From positions 73,717,735-73,781,734 of the forward strand of contig JAYESD010000002.1 of the NCBI GenBank assembly GCA_036927565.1: a DNA stretch of 64,000 nt, written 5' to 3'. Below the pieces are notes generated by a model that saw only the letters and a program-made list of their open reading frames with translations, had not been told where the DNA came from and did no database searches. Each line of letters opens with the position of its first letter. Position 1 is the stretch's first letter. A program made the position numbers and the translations under genes. This stretch comes from Tuctoria greenei (taxonomy: Eukaryota > Streptophyta > Magnoliopsida > Poales > Poaceae). Shown here in pieces: positions 38,662-50,101 of this stretch.

Positions 38662-39389
38662 TGTCAAAGTGTATGATCGGCACTTCCCCGGTACTACTAG
38701 ATCATAGCCCGCAGAGGTTCTTGATTGGTTGGGGCGCGCATGAGATTACGAATAAGACAGTGACACGAGGAGTTTTACGTAGTTCGGGCCACCTGAGCGT
38801 AAGACCCTACTCCACGGGATGTGTTGTTGTATGTATGAGTGTATGGCGCTAGTGTGCGTGTGAGCTTAGTCGTCCTTTGTACCGTGCGGTGCAGCCCTTT
38901 TATTGTTCAAGAGCTAACCATTACATTATCAGCCTAGCCTGACATGTGGTCCTTGTGGTAGTTAATTTCCTAATACATGATCTATGAATATTAAGCGTAA
39001 TTAACAGTGTGATAACACGCCTTAATTGCAGCATTACCGTTGTTAAGGGTCCTCTGATCATGTGTCATTAATATTGTATTAATGACACGTAATCAGGTCT
39101 TGTAATTGTAGCTTTAACTGTCCCTTAAATGTTCGGGCTGTTGGAGATCCGTCAGTCTCTTCGTTGTTGTCTCAGGTCCAGAGGCTCGACATGTGGCAAG
39201 ACCGGAGCTTCGCGATGAAGGGGGTTAGGTCCGGTCTTGTGCTACACGTGGCGGTACCGGAGCTACCCAAATGAGGGAGGTGGGTCCAATGTTGTGTAAC
39301 ACGTGTAGCCTTCGGAGGTCTTCAACTCGAACGGGTGGAACTACTTAGCGTTTCTTGCGATATCGTGGGGTACCCTGTACGCAGGGTAC
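38662..39389 (-). repeat. Tat-B 5' LTR, outer end truncated
   Basis: The inner end TGTCAAAGTGT (38662) is intact and followed by the primer site. The outer end runs to ...GGGTAC (39389) but lacks the last bases CGACA; a chromovirus LTR interior follows. The TATA box is altered (CAATAAAAG near 38895-38903). G-box-like CACGTG words occur near 39245 and 39300. Confidence 0.82.
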
Positions 39390-39395
39390 GGATGG

Positions 39396-39508
39396 TATAT
39401 TATCTTTTTGCTTCGCTCTAATTAATTGAGATGGGAAAACAACCCAATGACTTAATTAAGAACTAACGGATGATAAGCATTGATGAACATGGTTAATTGG
39501 TAACATGG
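39396..39508 (+). repeat. Chr-0 LTR, left fragment
   Basis: TTTTTGCTTCGCTCTAATTA and following sequence match the interior of the Chr LTRs (for example 33413-33520, 60815-60900). Its upstream two thirds are missing at the joint with the Tat-B LTR. Chr-1 inserted into it at 39508; it continues at 50102. Confidence 0.75.
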
Positions 39509-42392
39509 TGTGACACCCGGTTCTGAAAATGAACCAAGTGAATGCATATGTGTGCCCAAGACGTTCAACACACATACACGAGTGCAATCACAAAGAGTAT
39601 ACAGAAAATTACCATAGAACAAGATTAATTAACCATTTTATTACACAACCAGATTATCCTCAAATACAAGCTCTAAAGAATATTAATGACAAGTTCAACT
39701 AATGCAGCGGAAATAAACTAATTAAGCAAACTATGCAACTAAGCAGTATAAGCAAATAGGGTAGCACAGCTCCAATCAACACCACAAACAAGCTGACGTA
39801 GACACGGCCTAGAACTACACATTATCATCGTTATACTCCCAATCCTGACCTGCAACTGTTGGTGGGGGAATTGCAAGAGTACATGTCGTACTCAGCAAGT
39901 GCGGAAAGTATGACATGTAGCTGATACAAATAATGAATATAATAAAGGCTAGCTGATGAAGAGTACATTAAAACATTTGGAAAGCAATATATTATATGAA
40001 TTTGAAGTAATCCCATCATAACCATGTAGTTATCATAATACCAATCCATATTCATTGCCATCATCAATAATTCCATATTTCACCATTGCCAATAACCATA
40101 TTCAATACCAGAAATTAATCCATAGCCATTTACCAACCATAACAATTACTAGTACCAAACCATAAACATCCCAAAACCAAGTTCCTTCTAATCATGTAGG
40201 TCATCCAGGCGCTCATAACCGGGAGCACGGCTATCATGATAATTTTATTAGACTATGTAGAGTTTGTACCACTTTACCCACGTGTTCGTGATTTCATCAC
40301 CTTTCGGTGACTAAGAACCTCCCTTACGCTAGTGACCCGTCGGTCACATTACACACTTCCATAGGTGTGTGGTCAATAGATCACAAAACATCCTTTACAA
40401 AGAGATTACTAGCCTAATTAGACCCCACTGAGGTTTCACCAGTGGCGATGCCTCCAACTCAGCACATCTTCAACCAAGGACCCCTTCTTGAGCCATTTGG
40501 ATCCCACGGTAGTCCCACCAATCATCAACAAACCCAATCCGACTACCCCTTCCCCGAGCATCCTTAATGGTCCAAATAGCACTAGCAAAGCACTAATTAA
40601 TCAGCTACGCCACACCCATACTTGGCCTCGTGGTGGCACTGTAGTCCTGGCTTATCCTCGCATGAACCGATCCTTAGATCTAAAGCAAGAACACCACCAT
40701 GACATCCAACCCATCCACATACCAGGCTTGCTTAGATCACCCATTACCATATCATATTAACTAGTTCATGTTAATCATAATCTCATAATTACATAATTAA
40801 GGTAAGTGGTATAGTTTGTTTTCGCCTTCCAATTAATTAAGCGAAGCAAAAAGGGTAAAAAGCCCTTCTCGACTCTCTACCATGAATTCCAGGTGACATG
40901 GGTGGCCAAACAAAGATAGTAAACTTCCTACCATAGGATTCCCATTAAATTTACACAAGCATGCAGTTTTGCAAACAAAACATTTATTTTAAAACAGGAT
41001 CAATATGCTTCAAGGACACTTGCCTAGCTCTTGGGATTGGTTCGGGTCAAAGCCTTCAAACTCTTGGTGCTGGAGATCCTCCATGACACTCTCGAGCGCA
41101 AATACATCTAATCCACACAAAGATCATACAAGACAAGAATCACAATTAAAAAGTGCACACATATTACTCAATATGACATGACATGCATGATTAATGCAAT
41201 TGCAAGGTGGAACTTGTTAATGAGTTGCTTTTAATGATCACTGGCTAGTTCTAATAGCTTTAAATAAGTTTATACAGGTTTGGATTTGATTTGATAAACT
41301 TTTAGAATTATTCAAAAGAAATTAACCAGGAAAATCGGACTAGTCCGCTAGGGACCAGACAAGTCCGCACCGCGTGAGAACAGCATATTAGGGTTTTCTA
41401 GATCGACGTGAATTTGGGGATTTGGGGTTGAATTCACGTAAGGAAAAGAGAATAGAAGGTATACCAGGTGTTTATAACTCCAATGAATCAAGGATCTTGG
41501 AGACAACACTTGGATCTTGATGATCTAGGGTTGATGATGAACTTGGAGATGAATTGGTGATGAAGAACGAAACTTGATAGAGATCTTGATCCTTTTTCAT
41601 TTCCTCCTCTTCTTCTTCTTTCTTGGGATATCTTCCTCCCTCCTTGATGGTGGCTCTCACGAACTAGGGTTTGGGTGAGGTGGAAAAGTGGCAAATAGAT
41701 GTCAAGCCAAGGGGTGGGGTTGTATATATAGAGGTGGAGGCTAGGGTTAGATGGATTTCGAGTTTGGGGGTGAGTAGAGGCCGGTTTAGAGTCCCACATG
41801 GTCTCTAAAAGAGTTAGGAATGACGTCCCTAGGCCCACTTAACGTAAAACCCAAGGAACAAGTCGTGAAACAAAAGATCAACTCAGAGTCACGATTTATC
41901 GGACAGGTCCGAAAAGGACCGAACTAGTCCAAAGTTGGACAGAGAGAAATCGAACAAGTCTGCTCTAGACATCAAACAAGTACGAACATGTCCATAGGGG
42001 AAAAACAGACAAGTCTGACTAAAAATCGGACAAGTCTGACTTTAATCAGAGAGGAAAACGGACAAGTCCGCTGGAATACCGGACAAGTCCAGGGACTTAG
42101 CAAGTTTTCAAGGATTCTTGGAACACCGGACTAGTCCGCACTGGACCGGACAAGTCCCAAAGTGTCCAGAGGGAAAAACAGACTAGTCCGCAGCAAAACA
42201 GACAAATCCGTTTGAAGTCAAAGAGAAATCGGACCAGTCCGCACCAAAATCGGACTAGTCCACACTTCATAGAATTCTTAAGTGTGGTTTTGTTTCTAAT
42301 TGATTTTAAACTTGTTTCTTTTTATATTACTAGATTTTAAACATGTATTAGAATATATGCAATGCATGATGGATGAAAATGAGAGTGTGACA
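39509..42392 (-). repeat. Chr-1 3' LTR (2884 bp)
   Basis: On the - strand it starts TGTCACACTCTCATTTTC (42392) and ends GGGTGTCACA (39509). It includes the word array (41880-42270, GGACTAGTCC / GGACAAGTCC on the + strand), TATATATAG-type box near 41722-41730, and the exon-like micro-ORF near 41000-41100. Confidence 0.9.
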
Positions 42393-42404
42393 AACCTACC
42401 CCGC

Positions 42405-43560
42405 TTAAAATTGATCTCGCCCTCGAGATTCGATGCGGAAGAGAAGATATAGGGAAATTCCTTCTTGAGATCATCCTCCAGCTCCCATGTTGCTTCTGAT
42501 TCTGTATGATGCTTCCATTGAACTTTGCACCATTGAATCACCCTGTTCCTTGAAACTCTCTCCTTGGTTTCTAAGATTTTGACCGGTTGCTCGGCATACG
42601 TCAAATCTGCCTCTAGTTCCAATTCTTCTATTGGCACTTGTTCTTCCGGTACTCTCAAACACTTTTTGAGCTGGGAAACATGAAAGACATCATGTACATC
42701 TGAAAGATGAGTTGGCATCTCCAACTTATATGCTACCTCTCCCCTCTTGTCCAAAATCTTGAATGTCCCAATATAACGAGGTGCTAGCTTGTCTCTTATG
42801 TTAAACCTCTTATGACCCCTCATGGTGACACCTTGAGGTAGACAAAGTCTCCCACTTCAAAGGCTAGTTTCCTTCTCCTATTGTCCGCATAACCTTTTTG
42901 GCTTGATTGAGCAGCCCTCAAGTTTTCATGAATTATTTAGATTTCTTGCAACACATCCGGACCAAATACTTGAGTTTCTCCTGTTTCATTCTAGAATAAA
43001 GGTGTCCTACACTTCCTTCTATAGAGTGCTTCATATGGCGACATTTTTAGACTTGCTTGGTAACTATTGTTGTATGAAAATTCTGCATAAGACAAGCTTT
43101 TGTCCCAACTTTTCCCATGCTTCAAAGCACAAGCTCTTAACATGTCCTACAAAATCTGATTGGTCCTCTCAGTTTGTCCATCCGTTTCAGGGTGATATGC
43201 TGAGCTGAAATTCAACCTCGTTCCCAATGCTTCATGCAACTTCTGCCAAAACCTGGAGGTAAATTGAGAACCTCTATCTGAGACTATCTTCTTTGGGACT
43301 CCATGTCGACACACAATATGCTCCATATATAATTCTGCTACCTTCGCGGTGGTATAGGTGGTCTTGACAGAAACAAAATAAGCTGACTTGGTCAATCGAT
43401 CCACAATTACCCAAATTGAGTCATACTCGGACTGGGTACGCGGTAAACCAACTATAAAGTCCATGCCGATTTCTTCCCACTTCCACTTCGGAATCTTCAA
43501 TGGCTACAATAATCCAGCTGGCCTTTGATGCTCTGCTTTGACTCGTTAGCACACATCACA
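42405..43560 (-). pseudogene. Chr-1 integrase and chromodomain
   Basis: Integrase core with WKWEEIGMDFIVGLP (first Asp), KIVSDRGSQFTSRFW (second Asp) and HPETDGQTERTNQIL (Glu) in 43147-43500. After a damaged stretch, 42405-42823 has the GPF-like region, VAYKLEMPTHLSDVHDVFHV and a C-terminal chromodomain-type block (VQWKHHTESEATWELEDDL). Chromodomains of this type are thought to guide integration to heterochromatin. The frame runs on into the 3' LTR without a stop before it (to 42296). The zinc-binding N terminus lies in damaged sequence at about 43540-43640. Confidence 0.85.
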
Positions 43561-43950
43561 TAGGGCGACATATTCAGCTATGTCCTTCTTCATACTAGCC
43601 CACCAATAGCAAGTCTTCAAGTCCTTGTACATCTCTGTACAACTGGGATGAATTGAGTATGGTGAGTCATGTGCCTCCTTTAATATTGTTTCCCGAATAC
43701 GCTTCACATTAGGCACGACAATTATCTTACCAAGTCATAGGGTATCATGTTCATCCTCATCAAATCTGAATTCTCTTCCCTCTTGGGTCCTTTCCTTGAT
43801 TTCTTGGATTTCCTCATCCTTTGTTTGACCCTCTCGAATTTCTTGCTCCAAATTCGGATTTAACTCCATCATCCCCATCTCATTCGCAAATCCGAGATTC
43901 AACCGTTCAAACTCCTTGCATAACTCGGATGGCAACTCTCAAACCGTGAG

Positions 43951-44493
43951 TTAGTGACTTACCCCCTTTCTACTCAAGGCATCAGCCACTACACTAGCCT
44001 TCCTTGGATGATAATTGATTCCCAAATCATAATCATTAATGAGCTCCAACCATCTTCGTTGCCTCAAATTCAGATCCGTTTGTGTGAAAATATACTTCAA
44101 ACTCTTATGATCTGTATAGATTTCACACCTATGTCCAAGGATATAGTGTCTCCAAATTTTCAATGTGTGTACCACGGCTGCAAGTTCCAAATCATGCGTT
44201 GGGTAATTCTGCTCATGTTTCTTCAATTGTCTTGATGCATATGCAACTACTCGACCTTCTTGCATAAGCACGCATCCAAGTACTTGTCTCGATGCGTCAC
44301 AATAGATGTCAAAACTCTTGCTCACATCCGGCAATATCAAGACTGGGGTTGTTGTTAACCTCTTCTTCAATTCCTCAAAACTCTCTTGACAAGCTTGAGT
44401 CCATCGAAACGCTTTCCCCTTCATTAGCAACTCCGTCATTGGCTTGGCTATCTTGGAAAAGTACTTGATGAATCGACGGTAATACCCAGCCAT
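43951..44493 (-). pseudogene. Chr-1 RNase H
   Basis: An open segment of 180 codons: DIYCDASRQVLGCVLMQ, VVAYASRQLKKHEQNYPTHD, IYTDHKSLKYIF and VVADALSRK, with the acidic residues expected of Gypsy RNase H all present. It is preceded by the RT thumb end (AGYYRRFIKYFSKIAKP). A stop or frame change separates it from RT at 44494-44541. Between 43735 and 43935 a short open piece (linker to integrase) remains. Confidence 0.88.
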
Positions 44494-44541
44494 CCCAAGA
44501 AAACTCCTTATTTCCTTTGCATTTTGCGGGGCCTCCCATTT

Positions 44542-45414
44542 TTACACGTCCCTCACTATTCCGGGGTCAACCGAAACTCCTACTCCTCCTGAAATGATAT
44601 GACCCAAAAATGACACTTCCCTTAACCAAAACTGACATTTGTTGAACTTGGCGTACATTCGATGCTCCCTCAATTTTTGCAATGTAAGCCTCAAGTGTTC
44701 CTCATGTTCCTTCTCATCCTTCAAGTAGATCATAATGTCATCAATGAACACTACAATGAACTTATCCAAGTACTCCATGAAGACCTTATTCATGATGTAC
44801 ATAAAGTACGCAGGTGCATTCGTCAATCCAAAGGACATCACGGTATACTCATAAGATCCATACCTTGTCCTAAAAGTTGTCTTAGGTATGTCTGATGGTC
44901 TCATCTTCATTTGAAAGTATCCCGACCTCAAATCAATCTTAAAAAAGACACAAGCACCCTTCATATGATCAAACAAGTCTTCTATGCGTGGCAAGGTGTA
45001 CTTGTTCTTGATGGTCACCTTGTTGAGAGATCGGTAATCCACACACATCATTTGTGATCCATCCTTCTTATCCACAAATAGAACAGGCACTCCCCAAGGT
45101 GAAGAATTGGGGCGAATAAAACCCTTCTCTAGTTGCTCTTGAATCTGCTTCTTGAGCTCCGCTAATTCCATAGGAGGCATCCTATGTGGCCTCTTAGCTA
45201 TAGGTGCAGTTACAGGTATTAAATCAATAACAAACTCAATGTCTCGATCAGGTGGAATACCTGGCAACTTATTCGGGAACACGTCCAAGAATTCACACAC
45301 CACCAAAATCTCCTCAATTGCGGCACCTTCCATATGATTCAGCTCCAATTGCTTCGGTGCGTGTTGATATGCTTCAAATTCTACGGTGATCCCTTCTTCA
45401 TTGGTCAACTTCAC
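44542..45414 (-). pseudogene. Chr-1 reverse transcriptase
   Basis: An open segment of 290 codons covers the protease-RT linker, RPHRMPPMELAELKKQI, GFIRPNSSPWGVPVLFV, KKDGSQMMCVDYRSLN and the catalytic FIDDIMIYLKD (a normal variant of YVDD). It is followed by QFWLREVSFLGHIIS. A stop follows in the WEAPQN-like segment at about 44540. It acted as the RNA- and DNA-dependent polymerase of the element. Confidence 0.9.
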
Positions 45415-45439
45415 CGTCTTTGTGGCACATTCAATGACT

Positions 45440-45710
45440 CAATTGTGCTTCCTCAACCAATCCATACCAAGTATAATGTCCAATCCTTGAGAATCCAAAA
45501 CAATGAGGTTGGCGAAGAAATCTACCCCCTTATTCTAAGGCTTACTTTTGGACATACTATATTTGTCCTCATCTCTCCTCCAGGAGACTTAACCAATACA
45601 GTAAACTTCATATGAGAGATAGGCAAACTATACTTGGCAACATATTTCATGTAATGAATGAATGTGATGCTCCAAAATCAAATAACATAGTCGCGGGGTT
45701 GGATTTGGCG
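45440..45710 (-). pseudogene. Chr-1 protease remnant
   Basis: The frame around 45640-45700 codes for a ...MLFDFGASH block in place of MLFDSGASH seen in Chr-2; the catalytic DSG is changed to DFG, which should abolish activity. The stretch with LDSQGLDIILGMDWLRKH (about 45450-45505) is preserved. Stops and frameshifts are present. Confidence 0.7.
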
Positions 45711-45889
45711 AGAAACATACCAATGACCACGTCATCCGCTTGTTGTGCATCCTCCGTAGAGACATGGTTCACGTTGCCACGAGCAAAATTCTGCTGTCCC
45801 TAGTTTCCTTGCGGCTGTCCTTCATTGGGTCTTGGGTTTTGCCTTGGCACGATGCTTCCTTGACCAAGGCCTAACTTAGGACATTGATG

Positions 45890-46935
45890 TGCAAATGTCC
45901 AGCTTCTCCACAAGTATAGCACTTCTTAACTCCACCAGAATTATTGGAGCGAGCTTAATTCTGAACATTTGCACCAGGGAAATTAGCACGAGGTGCAAAA
46001 GGCATTGGAGGCCTAGGTGCTTGCATAACAGGGCACTGCTGCACAAACTGAGCTGGGTGCAGTGCATATCCAGGGCATTGCACAGGCGCAGAGGATCTGA
46101 AATAAGGCATGTTGGGTGGCGCAAAGCGAGGGCGCACATTGCTTCCTTGTTGCTGTCCTTGATATGATGTCTTCCTCTTATTGTCTTGCTCCATCTCACG
46201 GACCTTGTTCTCCACCACAATTGCTTTGTCCACTAGCTTCTGGAAGTTGGCATAATCACAATTGAGCAATTGCACTTGGATATCATTGTTCAAGCCTCTC
46301 ATGAACAAGTATTGTTTATGGCTGTCCCGACTCACATCTTTAGACGCATACCTTTGAGTGAATTTTTTAAGATATTCACCCTCACTCGATCTCCCTTGCC
46401 TCAAATTCTCAAATTCTTGCCTCTTTAATATCATAACACCTTCCGGCACATAATGAGAATGGAAACTCTCCTTTAATTCCGCCTAGGTGATCCTCTCCTG
46501 ACTCTCGTGAGCATTGCATAGCGAATCCCACCAATCGGCGGCTGCTCCAACAAGTTGATGGGAAGCAAATAGCACCTTCTCCCGGTCACTACATTAGACA
46601 GTAGCTAGCTTCTTCTCCACGGATTTCAACCAATCATCCACATCCATAGGGTCAGCAGATTGAGCAAAGGTTGGTGGCCTAGTCCTCATAAACTCTCCCA
46701 ACCGGTTATGAGGAGGTGGGGGTGGCAGTGGAGGCATGTGGGGCTGGTTGTTGATATTGCTAGCCTGCAGCTGTCCCATAGTCTGTATCATGGTCTGCAT
46801 GAGATGGTTCTGCATAGCCAAAAGTTGCTCGATACTCATAGCTCCATGAGCAGGTCCTTGTCCATTGTTGTTCTGATCTGCTCCGTTGTTCTCCTCCTCA
46901 TCATTGTCATCCCTCTGGTTGCGAGTCCTCACCAT
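45890..46935 (-). pseudogene. Chr-1 gag remnant
   Basis: Starts MVRTRNQRDDNDEEE (46935), then a Gln/Asn- and Pro-rich region, the gag domain (46594-46700: PPTFAQSADPMDVDDWL, SVEKKLA) and a second open piece (45955-46449: EGVMILKRQEFENLRQGR, KKFTQRYASKD). The zinc knuckle begins CYTCGEAGH near 45910-45930 but is then frameshifted. At least one frameshift and a stop lie between the two pieces. Confidence 0.85.
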
Positions 46936-47177
46936 CTGAAGAAAAGCAATAGATAAGAATTAGAAAACATCTCCAACTATATGCATCAAGGGATATGAAA
47001 CTAAGCAACTATGTAGCCTACGTGGACATGGCAATGCTAAAACATCCCAAAATCCTCTATTAAGCACACAAGCAAACAATATATAGCAAACCAAACCAAA
47101 AACACATTGATTCCTAAGTGCTCCTATGTGCTCTTAAATGTCCATTCTATCTAGGCTGCATCCTACAGTCAACCTGT
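46936..47177 (-). other. Chr-1 5' untranslated leader
   Basis: Between primer site and gag ATG there is no ORF; it matches the Chr-2 leader at 62133-62384. Confidence 0.6.
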
Positions 47178-47190
47178 GGCTCTAATATCA
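47178..47190 (-). promoter_or_regulatory. Chr-1 primer binding site (degenerate)
   Basis: The - strand reads TGATATTAGAGCC next to the 5' LTR; the intact form in Chr-2 is TGGTATCAGAGCC, the usual site for initiator Met tRNA. Confidence 0.7.
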
Positions 47191-47193
47191 ATT

Positions 47194-50096
47194 TGTGACA
47201 CCCGGTTCTTAAAATGAACCAAGTGAACACACATGTGTGCCCATGACGTTTAACACACATACACGAGTGCAATCACAACGAGTATACAGAAAATTACAAA
47301 AAAACAAGATTAATTAACCACTTTTATTACACAACCAAATTATCTTCAAATACAAGCTCTAATGAATATTAATGACAAGTTCAACTAATGCAGCAGAAAT
47401 AAACTAATTAAGCAAACTAAGCAACTAAGCAGCATAAGCAAATAGGATAGCGCAGCTCCAATCAACACTACAGATAAGCTGACGGTAGACACGGCCTAGA
47501 ACTCCGCATTATCATTGTTATACTCCCAATCCTGACCTGCAACTGTTGGTGGGGGGGGGGGGGGGTTCAAGAGTGAGTACATGTCGTACTCAGCAAGTGT
47601 GGGAAGTATAACATGTAGCTGATACAAATGACGAATATAATAAAGGCTAAGTGCTGAAGAGTACATTAAAACATTTGGAAAGCAATATATTATATGAATG
47701 TGAAGTAATCCCATCATAACCATGTAGTTATCATAATACCAGTCCATATTCATTGCCATCATCAATAATTCCAGATTTCACCATTGCCAATAACCATATT
47801 CAATACCAGAAATTAATCTATAGACATTTACCAACCATAACCATTACTAGTACCAAACCATAAACATCCTAAAACCAAGTTCCTTCTAATCATGTAGGTC
47901 ATCCAGGCGCTCATAACCGGGAGCATGGCTATCATGATAGTTTTATTAGACTCTGCAGAGTTTGTACCACTTTACCCACGTGTTCGTGATTTCATCATCT
48001 TTTGGTGACTAAGAACCTCCCTTACGTTAGTGACCCGTCGGTCACATTACACACTTCCATAGGTGTGTGGCCAAGAGATCACAAAATATCCTTTACAAAG
48101 GGATTACTAGCCTATTTAGACCCCACTGAGGTTTCACCGGTGGCGATGCCTCCAACTGAGCATATCTTCAACCAAGGGCCCCCTCTTGAGCCATTCGGAT
48201 CCCAGGGTAGTCCCACCAATCATCAACAAACCCAATCCAACTACCCCTTCCACGAGCATCCTTAATAGTCCAAATAGCACTAGCAAAGCCCTAATTAATC
48301 AGTTATGCCGCACCCATACTTGGCCTCGTGGTGGCACTGTAGTCCTGGCTTATTCTCGCATGAACCGGTCCTTAGATCTAAAACAAGCAAACCACCATGA
48401 CATCCAACCCATCCACATACTAGGCTTGCTTAGATCACCCATTACAATATCATATTAACTAGTTCATGTTAATCATAATCTCATAATTACATAATTAAGG
48501 TAAGTGGTATAGTTGTTTTCCCCTCCCAATTAAATAAGCGAAGCAAAAAGGGTAAAAAGCCCTTCCCGACTCTCTACCATGAATTCCATGTGACAAGGGT
48601 GGTCAAACAAACTAGTAAACTTCCTACCATAGGATTCCCATCAAATTGACACAAGCATGCAGTTTTGCAAACAAAACATTTATTTTAAAATAGGATCAAT
48701 ATGCTTCAAGGACACTTGCCTTGCTCTTGGGATTGGTTCGGGTCAAAGCCTTCAAACTCTTGGTGTTGGAGATCCTCCGCGGCACTCTCTAGCGCAAATC
48801 CATCTAATCCACACAAAGACATACAAGACAAGAATCACAATTAAAAAGTGCACACATATTACTCAATATGACATGACATGCATGATTAATGCAATTGCAA
48901 GGTGGAAATTGTTAATGAGTTGCTTCTAATGATCACTAGCTAGTTCTAATAGCTTTTAATAAGTTTATACAGGTTTGGATTTGATTTGATCAACTTTTAG
49001 AATTAATTCAAAAGAAATTAACCAGGAAAATCGGACTAGTTCGCTAGGGACTGGACAAGTCCGCACTGCGCGAGAACAGCAGATTAGGGTTTTCTAGATC
49101 GACGTGAATTTGGGTATCTGGGGTTGAATTCATGTAAGGAAAAGAGAATAGAAGGTATACCAGGTGTTTAGAACTCCAATGAATCAAGGATCTTGGAGAC
49201 AACACTTGGATCTTGATGATCTATGGTTGATGATGAACTTGGAGATGAATTAGTGATGAAGAACAAAACTTGATGGAGATCTTGATCCTTTTCGTTTCCT
49301 CCTCTTATTCTTCTTGCTTGGGATATCCTCCTCCATCCTTGATGGTGGCTCTCACGAACTAGGGTTTGGGTGAGGTGGAAAAGTGGCAAATAGATGTCAA
49401 GCCAATGGGTGGGGTTGTTTATATAGAGGTGGAGGCTAGGGTTAGATGGATTTCGAGTTTGGGGTGAGTAGAGGCCGGTTTAGAGTCCCACATGGGATCT
49501 AAAAGAGTTAGGCATGACGTCCCTAGGCCCACTTAACGTAAAAACCAAGGAACAAGTCATGAAATAAAAGATCAACTCGGAGTCGCGATTTATCGGACAG
49601 GTCCAAAAAGGACTGGACTAGTCCGAAGTTGGACAGAGAGAAATCAGACAAGTCCGCTCTGGACATCGGACAAGTACGAACTTGTCCAGAGGGGAAAAAC
49701 AGAAAAGTCTCGCCAAAAATCGGACAAGTCCGACTTTAGTCAAAGAGGAAAACGAACAAGTCCGCTGGAATACCGGACTAGTACGAACAAGTTCAGGGAC
49801 TTAGCAAATTTTCAAGGATTCTTGGAATACCGGACTAGTCCACACTGGGCCAGACAAGTCTGAAAGTGTCCAGAGGGAAAAACTGACTAGTCCACAGCAA
49901 AACGGACAAATCCGTTTAAGGTCAGAGAGAAATCGGACTAGTCCGCACCAAAATCGGACTAGTCCGCACTTCCCAGAATTCTTAAGTGCGGTTTTGTTTC
50001 TAATTGATTTTAAACTTGTTTTTTTTTATGTTACTAGGTTTTAAACATGTATTAGAATGTATGCAATGCATGATGGGTGAAAATGAGGGTCTTACA
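47194..50096 (-). repeat. Chr-1 5' LTR (2903 bp)
   Basis: Begins on the - strand at 50096 with TGTAAGACCCTCATTTTC and ends GGGTGTCACA at 47194. It contains the word array (49580-49970), the exon-like block (about 48700-48800) and an unusual run of about 14 G near 47553-47566. It differs from the 3' LTR by many substitutions and small indels, so the insertion is not recent. Confidence 0.9.
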
Positions 50097-50101
50097 CATG
50101 A

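Larger units (their letters stand above)
4553..39389 (-). mobile_element. Tat-B: old Gypsy/Tat element, - strand, in pieces
   Basis: Three colinear segments belong together: 4553-8906 (antisense gene, repeat spacer, pol 3' end), 21860-24723 (integrase to RT) and 36526-39389 (gag-protease and 5' LTR). They read on in order when compared with the intact Tat-A. The first gap is the Tat-A insertion, with matching GTAGC on both sides. The second is the Tat-C insertion plus a deletion that removed about 0.6 kb of Tat-B (end of gag-protease, start of pol). The 3' LTR and most of antisense exon 1 are lost at 4552/4553, and the outermost few bases of the 5' LTR are lost at 39389. Assigning the third segment to the same element is inference from colinearity and orientation; it could be a separate truncated copy. 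Confidence 0.7.
39509..50096 (-). mobile_element. Chr-1: degenerate chromodomain Gypsy element (10.6 kb)
   Basis: LTRs at 39509-42392 and 47194-50096 flank a 4.8-kb internal region with gag, protease, RT, RNase H, integrase and a chromodomain on the - strand. Flanks CATGG (39504-39508) and CATGA (50097-50101) are a slightly diverged target duplication. A chromodomain after integrase marks a chromovirus; the long LTRs, initiator-Met-tRNA-type primer site and gag start MVRTRNQ suggest the Tekay/Del clade. All genes carry lesions, so it is not autonomous. It sits inside an LTR of its own family. Confidence 0.9.

Noticed and set aside
36526..39389. A separate fourth Tat element
   Set aside because: It is the same orientation as Tat-B and supplies exactly its missing 5' part; one deletion explains the gap. 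Not fully excluded.
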